Assembly (NCBI RefSeq): GCF_001547895.1 | Contig: NZ_AP014627.1 | Span: forward strand, 5,521,501 to 5,585,500 | Origin: Pseudomonas sp. Os17 | GTDB lineage: Bacteria > Pseudomonadota > Gammaproteobacteria > Pseudomonadales > Pseudomonadaceae | Direction: 5' to 3' | DNA length: 64,000 nucleotides | Shown here: positions 40,070 through 49,331 of the stretch, one piece after another | Layout: the number at the start of each line of letters is the position of its first letter | Numbering within the stretch: position 1 is the first letter of the stretch | The notes under the pieces: generated by a model | What the model saw: the letters and a program-made list of their open reading frames with translations, nothing else | The model's database searches: none | Told to the model about the DNA's origin: nothing | Position numbers and translations under genes: made by a program

Positions 40070-41404
40070 CGGCAATTCCACCCGCGCTTCCAACCCACCG
40101 CCTTCACGATTGAACAGGCGCAACTCGCCGCCATGCTCACGCACGATGGCCCGCGCCGCCGACAGCCCCAGGCCCACGCCGCCGGTGCTCTTGTTGCGCG
40201 AACTCTCCAGGCGGAAAAACGGCTGGAACACCTGTTCCAGGGCATCGGGCGCAATTCCCGGGCCTCGGTCCAGCACCCGCACCCGCAATTGGTCGGCGCC
40301 CTGCTCCAGCACGATGGCCGGCTCGCCCCCGTACTTGATCGCGTTATCCAGCAGGTTGGTCATCACCCGCTTCAGCCCCAGGGGCCGGCCGCAATACACC
40401 AGGCGCGGCGGGCCGCTGAACAGAATCTCCATGGACTGGTCGCGATAGTCGTCCACCAGGGTCTGCAGCAGCTCGGCCAGATCGAAATGGGTGGCCTGTT
40501 CCAACCGCGCATCGTCGCGAAAGAACTCCAGGGCCGAATTGATCATCGCCTGCATTTCGTCCACATCACGAAACAGGCGCTGCTGCTGGTCGGCATCTTC
40601 GATGAACTCGCCGCGCAGGCGCATGCGGGTCAGCGGTGTGCGCAGGTCATGGGAGATGGCCGCAAGCATCTGGGTGCGGTCCTTGATGAAGTGCTGCAAC
40701 TGCGCCTGCATGGCGTTGAAGGCGAGAATCGCCTGACGGATCTCGTGGGGCCCCACCGGCTCGATGGGCGGCGCGCGAAAGTCCACGGCAAAGCGCCGCG
40801 CCCCCTGGGCGAACTGCTGCAGCGGCTTGGCCAGCCGGCGGGTGGCGATCAAGGCCACAAGACCAGTGGAGATCAGCACCAGGGCGATCACGATCAGATT
40901 GCGCGTGCCCTCCTCCAGGCCCCAACTGCGCGACGCCGAGGAAAACATCACCCAGCTTTGATCGGTCAACTGCACCAGCAGCGCGTAGCGGCCTTTACCG
41001 CTTCTCCAGTCGCTGGGCTGATAGGCCTCGATATACCGCTGCGCAGGTCCGAGCAAGGCGCGAAACGCCTCCGAGCCATCGCGGTATTCGGAGTCTTCCA
41101 GCAGCGGCAGATCCAGGCCCTGCCGCGTCGCCTGCCAGGCAATGCTCAAGTGATCGCTGCTGACCGAGGCCGCCAAGCGCGCGCGCTGGCCCGGCTCCGA
41201 GGCTTCGATCATGCGCACGATGGCCGCGGACTTTTCCAGCAACCCGGTTTCCGCCAGGGGCGGATAGGCCCAGACCCCGGCCAACTGCACGAACAGCGCA
41301 TTGAAGGCCAGGGCGGTGAGCATGGCCATGATGATGGTCAGGGCGATCCAGCGCGCCACGGTGTCCCGCAGCCGATAGCGCCACAACGGCTTGATCAGCT
41401 TCAC
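40064..41404 (-). CDS. Sensor histidine kinase
   Basis: A 446-residue membrane kinase. Transmembrane segments lie at about 19-42 and 168-188 and enclose a periplasmic sensor domain of some 125 residues. A HAMP linker follows, then the H-box ISHDLRTPLTRMR with phospho-acceptor H252, the N-box NLLDNAIKYG and G boxes DRGPGIAP and GGVGLGLS. Its ATG overlaps the response regulator stop (ATGA). The signal is not known. The last residues and stop are part of a dispersed repeat. Confidence 0.93.
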   Translation of the reverse strand: MKLIKPLWRYRLRDTVARWIALTIIMAMLTALAFNALFVQLAGVWAYPPLAETGLLEKSAAIVRMIEASEPGQRARLAASVSSDHLSIAWQATRQGLDLPLLEDSEYRDGSEAFRALLGPAQRYIEAYQPSDWRSGKGRYALLVQLTDQSWVMFSSASRSWGLEEGTRNLIVIALVLISTGLVALIATRRLAKPLQQFAQGARRFAVDFRAPPIEPVGPHEIRQAILAFNAMQAQLQHFIKDRTQMLAAISHDLRTPLTRMRLRGEFIEDADQQQRLFRDVDEMQAMINSALEFFRDDARLEQATHFDLAELLQTLVDDYRDQSMEILFSGPPRLVYCGRPLGLKRVMTNLLDNAIKYGGEPAIVLEQGADQLRVRVLDRGPGIAPDALEQVFQPFFRLESSRNKSTGGVGLGLSAARAIVREHGGELRLFNREGGGLEARVELPL

Positions 41405-42111
41405 TGGCGGGTCACGCTGGGGGTGAACAGATAACCGCCGTTGCGCACGGTGCGAATCATCGCCGGGCGCTTGGTGTCGAACTCCAGCTTGCGCCGCAGG
41501 CGGCTGACCTGGACATCGATGCTGCGATCAAAAGCGTCATGGGCCTGACCCCGGGCCAGGTCCAGCAACTGCTCGCGGGTGAGGATGCGTTGCGGATGCT
41601 CGACAAACACCAGCAGCAGGTCGAACTCCCCCGCCGACAGCGGAATCATCACCTGATCCGGCGAGCGCAGCTCACGGCGGGTCAGGTCCAGCTGCCAGTC
41701 GGCGAACTTGATCAACGGCCGCGGCACCTCGCCGCTCACCGGCCGGCTTTCCCCGGCCCGGCGCAGCACCGCCCGCACCCGGGCCAACAGCTCACGGGCA
41801 TCGAAGGGCTTGCTCAGGTAATCGTCGGCGCCCATCTCCAGGCCCACCACCCGATCGCTCAACTCGCCCATGGCGGTGAGCATGATCACCGGCGTGGCAT
41901 GCAACTGGCGCAGACGCTGGCACAGGGTCAGGCCGTTGTCGCCGGGGAGCATCAGGTCGAGGATGATCAGGTCCGGCACCTCGCGCTCCAGCGCCGCCCA
42001 CAGCGACGCGCCATCGGTGGCCACCGCCACCTGATAACCCTGTTGGACAAAGAATTTCTTCAGCAGCGCGAGGACTTCAATGTCGTCGTCCACGATCAAG
42101 AGACGGCTCAC
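41401..42111 (-). CDS. OmpR family response regulator
   Basis: A 236-residue two-domain regulator. The receiver domain has D52 as the phosphorylation site (LIILDLMLPGDNG) and K103 in SKPFDARELLARV. The C-terminal winged helix (ILTREQLLDLARG, SIDVQVSRLRRKLE, IRTVRNGGYLF) is of OmpR/PhoB type. It forms a coupled pair with the downstream kinase. Targets are not evident; no outward gene is adjacent on the same promoter side. Confidence 0.95.
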   Translation of the reverse strand: MSRLLIVDDDIEVLALLKKFFVQQGYQVAVATDGASLWAALEREVPDLIILDLMLPGDNGLTLCQRLRQLHATPVIMLTAMGELSDRVVGLEMGADDYLSKPFDARELLARVRAVLRRAGESRPVSGEVPRPLIKFADWQLDLTRRELRSPDQVMIPLSAGEFDLLLVFVEHPQRILTREQLLDLARGQAHDAFDRSIDVQVSRLRRKLEFDTKRPAMIRTVRNGGYLFTPSVTRQ

Positions 42112-42278
42112 CGGCGGAGATCACTTCAAGTCGGAATGAGCCGTTATCTAAAACCATTCGCCGCCCGGCGTCATTTATTTCAACGCCGCAACAAACCTTC
42201 AGCGACGCAATAAAGCAGACATCTTTGCGCAAGGTTCAGCTGCCAGCATCGGCCTCCCCTTGCTGGAGAACCCTGACC

Positions 42279-42602
42279 ATGCGCCTGATCAACCCCGCCC
42301 CGGCCCCTCTCGTCGCGAAGGAGCTGTCCATGCCCACCTCCGATCAACACGCCCTGATGCTGCTGCAACGGGTGACCAGACTCGATGACGCCAGCCTGCA
42401 TTGCCGCGAAGTCAGCCTGGGCCTGTCCGAAGACCAGCACTACCTGGTGCTGACCCGCTACAGCGAGCACTACAGCCCTGAAGGCATGGAATGGGTCGAA
42501 CGCAAGCACCGGGTGCCGGTGACCGAGCTGCTGCGCTGGGTGATCGAACAGGGTCAGCCGCAGAGCATTGAACGCGGTGAAACGCACAAGGCCTCGGCCT
42601 GA
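42279..42602 (+). CDS. Small hypothetical protein
   Basis: A product of 107 residues from ATG 42279 (GGAGAA 8 nt upstream) or 90 residues from ATG 42330 (AAGGAG 7 nt upstream); both starts have good ribosome sites. The core (MLLQRVTRLDDASLHCREVS...) is soluble and alpha/beta. No family is recognised. It is divergent from the response regulator and converges on a REPIN. Confidence 0.6.
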   Translation: MRLINPAPAPLVAKELSMPTSDQHALMLLQRVTRLDDASLHCREVSLGLSEDQHYLVLTRYSEHYSPEGMEWVERKHRVPVTELLRWVIEQGQPQSIERGETHKASA

Positions 42603-42606
42603 GGCC

Positions 42607-42707
42607 TGTAGGAGCGAGCTTGCTCGCGATGGACGTCAACGATAACGCGCGTTCACAGGGAAGAATGCGGCGCTCTCAGCATCATCGCGAGCAAGCTCGC
42701 TCCTACA
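42607..42707. repeat. REPIN (GTAGGAGCGAGCTTGCTCGC type)
   Basis: Two 23-bp REP units (42607-42629 and 42685-42707), starting TGTAGGAGCGAGCTTGCTCG, are perfect reverse complements and enclose 55 nt. This is the classic fluorescent-pseudomonad REPIN, a different group from the elements at 1663 and 28382. It separates two convergent genes. Confidence 0.93.
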
Positions 42708-42772
42708 GAGTTTCAGACGTGGAGCGACTCACCTCCGAGCTCCCCTCCTGCACAGACCTTCAGAGCTTCACC

Positions 42773-43051
42773 TCAACCCGCGCGCTGCCCTTCCCCGGCA
42801 GCCGGCCAGCTTCCCAGGCACAAATCATCGACAATCGCCTTGCCCATCTCGCTGAAATAATGAGCGGCCCAGGCATAGCGGTCGTCCCGCTCCAGCGCCG
42901 CGTCCCGAGCCAGATGCTTGGCGTGGAACAGCAATTGCGACACCTGCTCCAGGGCTTCGCGCAGCGGCACGTCCGGGTTGACCCGGAACAGCGAATGCTG
43001 GGCTTCGCCACTGGCGGCGAAAGTGACATGGCCGAGGGTCTTGATGGTCAT
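42773..43051 (-). CDS. DUF3077 domain protein
   Basis: A 92-residue protein with the DUF3077 pattern: SLFRVNPDVPLREALEQVSQ, then AWAAHYFSEMGKAIVDDL. Proteins of this type are abundant in Pseudomonas and of unknown function. The ATG at 43051 has GGAGGTGCGCA in front and overlaps the stop of a 23-codon ORF (ATGA), so the two should be translationally coupled. The open frame upstream to 43243 crosses the leader and is not used. Confidence 0.82.
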   Translation of the reverse strand: MTIKTLGHVTFAASGEAQHSLFRVNPDVPLREALEQVSQLLFHAKHLARDAALERDDRYAWAAHYFSEMGKAIVDDLCLGSWPAAGEGQRAG

Positions 43052-43119
43052 TGCGCACCTCCGGCGTGGGCCTGGGTACGAGGGGTGGTGGGGGGAAGAT
43101 ACTGAGTCGAAACGTTCAT
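43048..43119 (-). CDS. 23-aa small ORF coupled to the DUF3077 gene
   Basis: MNVSTQYLPPTTPRTQAHAG plus three residues. It has an AGGAG ribosome site 9 nt before the ATG and ends in an ATGA overlap with the next gene. It is proline/threonine-rich and not membrane-like. It may be a functional peptide or only a translational coupler. Confidence 0.5.
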   Translation of the reverse strand: MNVSTQYLPPTTPRTQAHAGGAQ

Positions 43120-43424
43120 GAAACCAGCTCCTGAGTGATGAGCTGCCACCAAAAAAGGCGGCACGCAACCACCTATTGTTTCTACGGGTTCCCAGGCCCT
43201 GTCGCTGGATTGGCAGCGACAACCCAAGCCTAGCGGGATACACGAGGTGTTCAATCCAGGCTTTGGCGCGAGATATTTCATGGATTCTTTTTGGGAATTA
43301 CCTGCTGCCTTTGCCAAGACTATGGCCATCACTATCTCCGACCATGCTGGATGTCAGTGACTCCTACAAAATTTCCTTAACTGATCTGACTTGCTGGGGG
43401 CTGCAGAAACTCTTCCAAAAACCC
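43120..43424 (-). promoter_or_regulatory. Structured leader of the DUF3077 unit (305 nt without a gene)
   Basis: Reading the reverse strand, a perfect 8-bp stem TGTCGCTG/CAGCGACA (43200-43221) is followed by an A/T-rich single-stranded stretch. A second stem then follows, TGCCGCC-TTTTTT-GGTGGCA (43144-43163), whose loop is six T residues, 18 nt before the AGGAG of the 23-codon ORF. The upstream half (43222-43424) shows no gene or clear motif. Confidence 0.5.
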
Positions 43425-44585
43425 TCAAACCTCTTCGGCAGGCGCCGGCTTAACCTCTTCCCCACGAATACGAACCTCCCGGCACGCCAACGCACTCAGC
43501 GCCAAACAACCCGCCGCCAGCGAATACACCCACACCGTGGACGCCACCGGCAGCAGCAAGCCGGCGATCAAGGGCCCGATCCCGGCGCCGATGTCCCGCC
43601 ACACCGCATTGGCCGCCAAGGCCCGCACCCTTCCCGCACCCGGATGCCGTTGCGCCACCACCGTGACCACCAGCGGCAATTGCAGGGCCCGCAACACCAG
43701 CACCAAGGCGCCGCCGACGATCAGCCAATGGCAACCAAAACCCACCAGGGCCACAGAGGTCAGCAGGGAAAAGACGATCAACATCCGCGTCGCGCCCCAG
43801 CGCTGTGCGGCGATACCGCCCAGGGGACTGAGGAGCATTTCCGACACGTAGCGCAGGGCCAGAAGCCCGCCCGCCACCAGCACTGCATTGCCCGCCATCA
43901 GCTGTTCGGCCAGCAGCGACAGGCCAATGATGAACAGGCCGTCCAGCACCAGGCCTTCGATAAAGGACCAAACCGCCACACTGTCAGGGCGCTGGAAACG
44001 GCGGCTGGAGCTGGCCAGCGGATGGGGCCTACTCGGCAAGCCGAAGGCCAGGAGCATGGCGATCAACGAGGTCAGGGCCATAAGAAGGAAGATCACTCGC
44101 GGGCCGTATTCGACGCTGACCAGGGCGCCCAGGGGCAAGGCCAGCATCGGCCCGGTAGCGATCAGTGCTCGGGAGCGGCCAGTGCGGCGAGCGGCGCCGC
44201 TGGGCTCGGCAGTGGCCATGACCTGGGTCGATAGGTTGAGGGCTGCGTAGGTCAGGCCCCAGCCCAGGCGCAACAGCAGCAGCCACCAGAAACCGGACAA
44301 GGTGGCGTAGCCCAGGGCACAGAGGGCCGCAGTAAAGGCAGCCAGCACACAGACCGGGCGGTCGCCGCGGCGGGCGTAGAAGCGCATCACATGGCTGTAG
44401 CCGAAGATCCGCACCAGTCGGTTGGCCGCCAGCAGCAGGCCGGCTTGGCTCAGGGTCACGCCAAAGGCTTCGTGCTGCATGGGCAGCAGCAGGTAGAGCA
44501 AGGTGTCGCCGGGCAGGCACAGGCCGAGGATCGCGGCGGCGCGGGCCGAAGCTGTATCGGTGGTGCGGGCGTGGGTATCGGGCAT
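43425..44585 (-). CDS. Major facilitator superfamily transporter
   Basis: A 386-residue MFS protein with about twelve transmembrane segments and the loop 2-3 motif region RIFGYSHVMRFYARRGDRPVC. The start ATG 44585 (MPDTHARTTDTASARAAAIL) is chosen over the ATG three codons upstream. The substrate is unknown. It is divergent from a LysR regulator 100 nt away, which may control it. Confidence 0.88.
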   Translation of the reverse strand: MPDTHARTTDTASARAAAILGLCLPGDTLLYLLLPMQHEAFGVTLSQAGLLLAANRLVRIFGYSHVMRFYARRGDRPVCVLAAFTAALCALGYATLSGFWWLLLLRLGWGLTYAALNLSTQVMATAEPSGAARRTGRSRALIATGPMLALPLGALVSVEYGPRVIFLLMALTSLIAMLLAFGLPSRPHPLASSSRRFQRPDSVAVWSFIEGLVLDGLFIIGLSLLAEQLMAGNAVLVAGGLLALRYVSEMLLSPLGGIAAQRWGATRMLIVFSLLTSVALVGFGCHWLIVGGALVLVLRALQLPLVVTVVAQRHPGAGRVRALAANAVWRDIGAGIGPLIAGLLLPVASTVWVYSLAAGCLALSALACREVRIRGEEVKPAPAEEV

Positions 44586-44685
44586 GGCAGGCAAACCGGC
44601 AGGTCACGGATGGTTTCAGCCTGACGTTCGGCCATGGCACTGACAAACGCTTTTATTGCGCCACATAGGTGACTAAATTAGACAC

Positions 44686-45615
44686 ATGATCACTGACCTT
44701 CCCCCCTTGAACGCCGTCCGCGCCTTTGCCGCCGCCGCTCGCCACGAGAGTTTCAGCCGCGCTGCTGAAGAACTGCACGTGAGCCACAGCGCAGTGAGCC
44801 GCCATATCAAACTGCTGGAAGAGCACCTGGGTGTGTTGCTGTTCGAACGGCGCATTCGCCAGTCGGTGCTGACCCCCGCCGGGCAAGCCTTCTATGAACA
44901 GGTCAGCGTGGCCCTGACCCAGATCGCCGCGGCCGCGGTTTCACTGCGCCGCGGCGCGGCCCTGCGCAAGGTGACGGTCAATGTGCGGCCGTCCTTCGCG
45001 GTGCGCTGGCTGATTCCGCGCTTGCCGCAGTTCATGGCGCTGTACCCGCAGATCCAGCCGGAAGTGGTGACCAGCACCCTGCTCCCCGACCCGGCCAAGG
45101 AAACCTTCGATCTGGTGATTCGTCGCGGGCGTTCGGGCTGGGCGCCATCGCTGCAGCCTCAGCGCTTGCTGGAGGATGAAATCCTGGTGGTGGCCGCGCC
45201 CTCGCTGTTGCAGAGCACAGCACTGAACAGCCCCAAGGATCTGGGACGCCATACCCTGTTGGTCAGTCGTAGCCGCGCCAACGACTGGCAAAAATGGCTG
45301 GAACACTGCGGTCTGAAGCCACTGCGCCAGCCACCGACCTTGCATTTCGACCATCTGCACTTCGTGCTCCAGGCCTGTGTCGACGGCCTGGGGCTGGCGC
45401 TGTGCCCGGCCTCGTTGCTGGCCAAGGATCTGAGCAGCGGCCGGCTGGTCTGCCCGTTGCCGGAACTGCACCAGCCGCTGACCCGCTATTACTACGCGCT
45501 CGCCGCCGATGCCGCCCCCGAAGCCCAGGTGTTTATCGAGTGGATGCTGGCGCAGATTCAGCAGGACGCGGTGACTAATCGGACCCAGGTGCCCACTCAG
45601 GCCAGCGGCGCCTGA
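44686..45615 (+). CDS. LysR family transcriptional regulator (GcvA-like)
   Basis: A 309-residue LTTR of the GcvA/AmpR branch: LPPLNAVRAFAAAARHESFS, then AAEELHVSHSAVSRHIKLLEE, in the HTH, followed by the effector domain (VNVRPSFAVRWLIPRLPQF). It lies between a divergent MFS transporter and a downstream LysE exporter; either could be its target. Confidence 0.92.
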   Translation: MITDLPPLNAVRAFAAAARHESFSRAAEELHVSHSAVSRHIKLLEEHLGVLLFERRIRQSVLTPAGQAFYEQVSVALTQIAAAAVSLRRGAALRKVTVNVRPSFAVRWLIPRLPQFMALYPQIQPEVVTSTLLPDPAKETFDLVIRRGRSGWAPSLQPQRLLEDEILVVAAPSLLQSTALNSPKDLGRHTLLVSRSRANDWQKWLEHCGLKPLRQPPTLHFDHLHFVLQACVDGLGLALCPASLLAKDLSSGRLVCPLPELHQPLTRYYYALAADAAPEAQVFIEWMLAQIQQDAVTNRTQVPTQASGA

Positions 45616-45740
45616 GACGCTTTGTAGAGCCTGTGCATGGATCTGATTTAGGCACATCAGCCGTGCAATTAAAGCGTTTGTCAGGCCGCCAACCGTGGAG
45701 CAGGCTGCGCCCCTTCAATGGCTCATTTCTGGAGTGTTGC

Positions 45741-46349
45741 ATGGCAAGTTATGGACTGTTTTTACTGCTGGCCACCCTGACCATCCTCAGCCCCGGCCCC
45801 GGGGTGGTGCTGACCCTATCCAACGCCTTGCGCCACGGCTGGAGCGGGGCACTGCCGGGCATTCTCGGTATCGCCCTGGGCGCCTTTGTGGTGGCGGGGA
45901 TTTCCGCCAGCAGCCTGGGCCTGGTCCTGGCGGCCTCAACCACCGCCTTTACCCTGCTCAAGTACATCGGCGCCCTGTACTTGCTGTATCTGGGGGTGAA
46001 GATGTGGCGCACGCAGAGTTTCATTCCGCCACTCCAGGACACTAAAAGCCGCCCCACACGGCGCTTTGTCGAGGCCCTGTCGATCCAGTTGCTCAACCCC
46101 AAGGCCGGCTTTTTCTTTCTCGCGGTGTTCCCGCAGTTCATCCAGCCGCAAGGCGATTACTACAGCCAGTTCTTTGTGCTGGTGGCGTCCTACAGCCTGT
46201 TGGTGATTGCGCTGCACAGCGGTTACGCGCTGATGGCCAACGGCGCCAGGGGCTGGCTGTCCAGTCGCCGAGGGGCCAGGATCGTCGGCAAACTGTCGGG
46301 GATGACCTTTCTCGGATTCGGTGTGATGCTGGCCAGCGCCCATAAATAA
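45741..46349 (+). CDS. LysE family translocator
   Basis: A 202-residue membrane protein of the LysE/RhtB exporter family: six hydrophobic segments, the N-terminal motif ILSPGPGVVLTLSNALRHGW and the central LLNPKAGFFFLAVFPQF. Such proteins export amino acids. The ATG at 45741 follows TGGAG. It is 125 nt after the LysR gene. Confidence 0.93.
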   Translation: MASYGLFLLLATLTILSPGPGVVLTLSNALRHGWSGALPGILGIALGAFVVAGISASSLGLVLAASTTAFTLLKYIGALYLLYLGVKMWRTQSFIPPLQDTKSRPTRRFVEALSIQLLNPKAGFFFLAVFPQFIQPQGDYYSQFFVLVASYSLLVIALHSGYALMANGARGWLSSRRGARIVGKLSGMTFLGFGVMLASAHK

Positions 46350-46452
46350 TCGGATACAAAAGCCTTGCCGCCGCCCCCACAGCCGACGTTTCTTCGACAT
46401 CGGCTGCGCTACCATTGCGCCCCCTTTGCAACCGCCAGAGACCCCGCTGCAG

Positions 46453-48381
46453 ATGCCACTGACTACGCCCGCCCCAGCCCTGCCCCCCGTTCTTGCCGGC
46501 CCGCTGCTGCGCCGCCTGGAGCCAACGCGGCTGGTGCTGTGGCTGGTGGGTTCAAGGTCGTTGCCGCTGACCCTGCGCCTGCACCCCACGGGCGGCCCGG
46601 CCCTGGAACGGCCCCTCGATCAGCAGCAATGCCAGGTCATCCCCGTCGGCCGCCAGGCTTTTATCCATCTGATCGATGTGCCCCTGGACGACGCCCTGCC
46701 CCAGGACGTGACGATTGCCTATGACCTCTTGATCAACGACGCCGAGGACGGCGCCCGATCCATTGCCGACTGGGCGCCGCACCTGCTGTATGGCGATGCC
46801 AGGACTCCGGAGTTCGTGCTCCACAGCCGCATCGACAACCTGCTCCACGGCTCCTGCCGCAAGCCCCATCACCCGTCCACTGATGGCCTGCTCTGCGTCG
46901 ATCGCCTGCTGGCGCAACAGCCCGAGCCCGCACAGCGCCCGGCCTTGTTGATGATGAGCGGCGACCAGGTGTATGCCGACGATGTGGCCGGCCCCATGTT
47001 GCGGGCAGTTCACGCCCTGATCGAGCGCCTCGGGCTGTTCGATGAAGAGTTGGAGGGCGCGGTGGTGGCCGACAGCCAGGCGCTGTACCGCCATGGCGCC
47101 AGCTACTACCAGCGGGCCGAACTGCTCCCGGCCCTCAAAAGCAATGAAACCCTGCGCGAGCGGTTTTTCGGCGGGGTGAAAAAGCCGATCTTCACCAGCA
47201 GCAATGCCGACAACCACCTGGTGACCTTCGCCGAGGTGCTGGCCATGTACCTGCTGGTGTGGTCACCGGTGCCCTGGACCCTGATCGCGCCCAAGCCACC
47301 GCAACTGACGCCGGAACAGCAAACGCGCTACACCCGGGAACAGCAGCGCATCGATGATTTTGTCCAGGGACTGGAGGGGGCCGCGCGGGTTTTCGCCCAT
47401 CTGTCGTGCCTGATGATCTTCGACGACCACGACATCACCGACGACTGGAACCTCAGCGCCCAGTGGGAAGAAACCGCCTACGGTCATCCCTTCTCCAAAC
47501 GCATCATCGGCAACGCCCTGCTGGCGTACATGCTGTGCCAAGGCTGGGGCAACAACCCGGACGCCTTCGTGCCACTGCTGGAACAGATCCGCGCCTTGAG
47601 CACCACGCCACAAGGCCCGAAACACCTGCTGCAACGTCAGGCCCAGGACGATTTGATCGACCAGTTGCTGCGCTTTGCGCAGTGGCAGTACGTCTTGCCC
47701 AGCACCCCGGCCCTGGTGGTGCTGGACACCCGCACCCGGCGCTGGCGCAGCGAGTCCAACCTGGGCCAGCCCTCGGGCCTGCTGGACTGGGAGGCCCTGT
47801 GCGAACTGCAACACGAACTGCTGGATCACCCCTCGGCGATCATCGTTTCACCGGCGCCGATCTTCGGGGTCAAGCTGATCGAGACGGTGCAGAAAGTCTT
47901 CAGTTGGTGCGGTTACCCGCTGCTGGTGGACGCGGAAAACTGGATGGCCCACCGCGGTTCGGCCCAGGTGATCCTTAACATATTCCGCCACTCGCGTACC
48001 CCGGGCAGCTACGTGATTCTCTCCGGCGATGTGCACTATTCCTTCGTCTACGAAGTGCTGATCCGTCACCGCCAGGGCGGCCCGCGCATCTGGCAGATCA
48101 CCAGCAGCGGCATCAAGAACGAATTCCCCGCCGCCCTGCTGGAATGGTTCGACCGCCTCAACCGCTGGCTCTACTCGCCGCGCTCGCCGTTGAACTGGTT
48201 CACCAAGCGCCGGCGGATGAAGGTGATACCCCACGTGCCCGAGCATGCCGAAGCCGGGGAGCGGCTGTGGAATTCGTCGGGGATCGGCCAGGTGTTTTTC
48301 AATCAGCAGGGCCAGCCGGTGACCATCCTCCAGCACAATGCCAATGGCGCAGCGCCGACACGAATGATCGCGCCAAGATAG
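46453..48381 (+). CDS. PhoD-like metallophosphatase family protein
   Basis: A protein of 642 residues (ATG 46453; a TTG start at 46426 would add nine). Its metal-site motifs are those of PhoD-like phosphatases: MMSGDQVYADD (about residue 168), FDDHDITDDWN (about 330) and ILSGDVHYSF (about 532). An HGSCRKPHH segment at about 132 is also typical. There is no signal peptide, unlike secreted PhoD, so it is probably cytoplasmic with an unknown phosphoester substrate. Two small unknown genes follow closely. Confidence 0.85.
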   Translation: MPLTTPAPALPPVLAGPLLRRLEPTRLVLWLVGSRSLPLTLRLHPTGGPALERPLDQQQCQVIPVGRQAFIHLIDVPLDDALPQDVTIAYDLLINDAEDGARSIADWAPHLLYGDARTPEFVLHSRIDNLLHGSCRKPHHPSTDGLLCVDRLLAQQPEPAQRPALLMMSGDQVYADDVAGPMLRAVHALIERLGLFDEELEGAVVADSQALYRHGASYYQRAELLPALKSNETLRERFFGGVKKPIFTSSNADNHLVTFAEVLAMYLLVWSPVPWTLIAPKPPQLTPEQQTRYTREQQRIDDFVQGLEGAARVFAHLSCLMIFDDHDITDDWNLSAQWEETAYGHPFSKRIIGNALLAYMLCQGWGNNPDAFVPLLEQIRALSTTPQGPKHLLQRQAQDDLIDQLLRFAQWQYVLPSTPALVVLDTRTRRWRSESNLGQPSGLLDWEALCELQHELLDHPSAIIVSPAPIFGVKLIETVQKVFSWCGYPLLVDAENWMAHRGSAQVILNIFRHSRTPGSYVILSGDVHYSFVYEVLIRHRQGGPRIWQITSSGIKNEFPAALLEWFDRLNRWLYSPRSPLNWFTKRRRMKVIPHVPEHAEAGERLWNSSGIGQVFFNQQGQPVTILQHNANGAAPTRMIAPR

Positions 48382-48418
48382 AATCCGCTGTCGCCGGCCA
48401 CCAGGAAGGACCCGCCCG

Positions 48419-48886
48419 ATGGAAAAACAACCGTTGTATCGCAAGGTCAACACCCGGACCCGGGGCGTGGGGCACAAGAACTCACCGTCCTACGCCAAAC
48501 AGCGTCACAGCAAGGCCCTCCTGGCCAGGGAACAACAACGCGGCAGCATGCACTCCGACAAGCACCTGGGGCTGGATTACACGCCGTTGTTCCGTTTTCT
48601 GCTCAGCCGGGTCGGCCAGCCGTGGGATGGGGTGTTCAGCGAAGCGAAAGGCCGGCTGGATCGGGAAGAACCGATTTTCTGGTTGGTGGCCCTGCATGAG
48701 CACGAACAACAGGATTACGTGGGCCTCAGCGGTTGCGCCTATTTCAGCGGTCTGTACGTCGATACCCAGGGCCTGCTGCAGAAGGTCAATCCCCAGTTGA
48801 GCGCAGCCATCATGAGCCCCAATTGCCCTTGCTGCACTCACACCTTGAACGGGGTTCCCTTCGGCCGCCCCTATCGTCGCTGGTGA
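48419..48886 (+). CDS. Hypothetical protein with basic N-terminus
   Basis: A 155-residue protein. Its first 45 residues are strongly basic (KVNTRTRGVGHKNSPSYAKQ), suggesting nucleic-acid or membrane contact. The middle is a compact alpha/beta region (LFRFLLSRVGQPWDGVFSEA), and the end has a CPCC motif (SPNCPCCTHTLNG) that could bind zinc. I do not recognise the family. It starts 37 nt after the phosphatase gene. Confidence 0.7.
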   Translation: MEKQPLYRKVNTRTRGVGHKNSPSYAKQRHSKALLAREQQRGSMHSDKHLGLDYTPLFRFLLSRVGQPWDGVFSEAKGRLDREEPIFWLVALHEHEQQDYVGLSGCAYFSGLYVDTQGLLQKVNPQLSAAIMSPNCPCCTHTLNGVPFGRPYRRW

Positions 48887-48961
48887 GCCCGTCGCAGCGC
48901 GCCTCATGCGGCGCGCAGATTGCCTCAGATCGATTGCCAAAGCCCCAGGAAGGAGCGCTCC

Positions 48962-49324
48962 GTGTCATCAGCAATCACCCCGCAACAGCGGGACGATATT
49001 CGCTACGTACTGTCGGACGCCTTTGTCGATAACGAGGTGGACTACGCCTACATCGCCCGCGAAACCCAGGCGTATGACCGGGTCGAGGTGGAGCGCATTC
49101 TCTACGAGGAGGTGGCGCCGGTCTGCTACACCAACCTGATGGCGGTGATCCCAGAAATCTGGCTGTGCTTCGCGCGCGAATCCTTGCTGGAGGCGATCGA
49201 GGAAAGCCTGGCGCTACGGCGCCGCAGCCGCTGGCAGGCGTTTCGCGTGCGCTTGTTCATCCGTTGGATCCGCTTTCGCGGGGCCTACATCTGGGAAGAG
49301 ATCTGCAAGCACTACGCCCCCTAG
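48962..49324 (+). CDS. Hypothetical protein (DUF7079-like)
   Basis: A 120-residue protein from GTG 48962, with AAGGAG placed 6 nt upstream. It is rich in acidic and aromatic residues in its first two thirds (DDIRYVLSDAFVDNEVDYAY) and basic at the end. It resembles small DUF7079-type Pseudomonas proteins, though I hold this loosely. Confidence 0.65.
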   Translation: MSSAITPQQRDDIRYVLSDAFVDNEVDYAYIARETQAYDRVEVERILYEEVAPVCYTNLMAVIPEIWLCFARESLLEAIEESLALRRRSRWQAFRVRLFIRWIRFRGAYIWEEICKHYAP

Positions 49325-49331
49325 TCACGCC

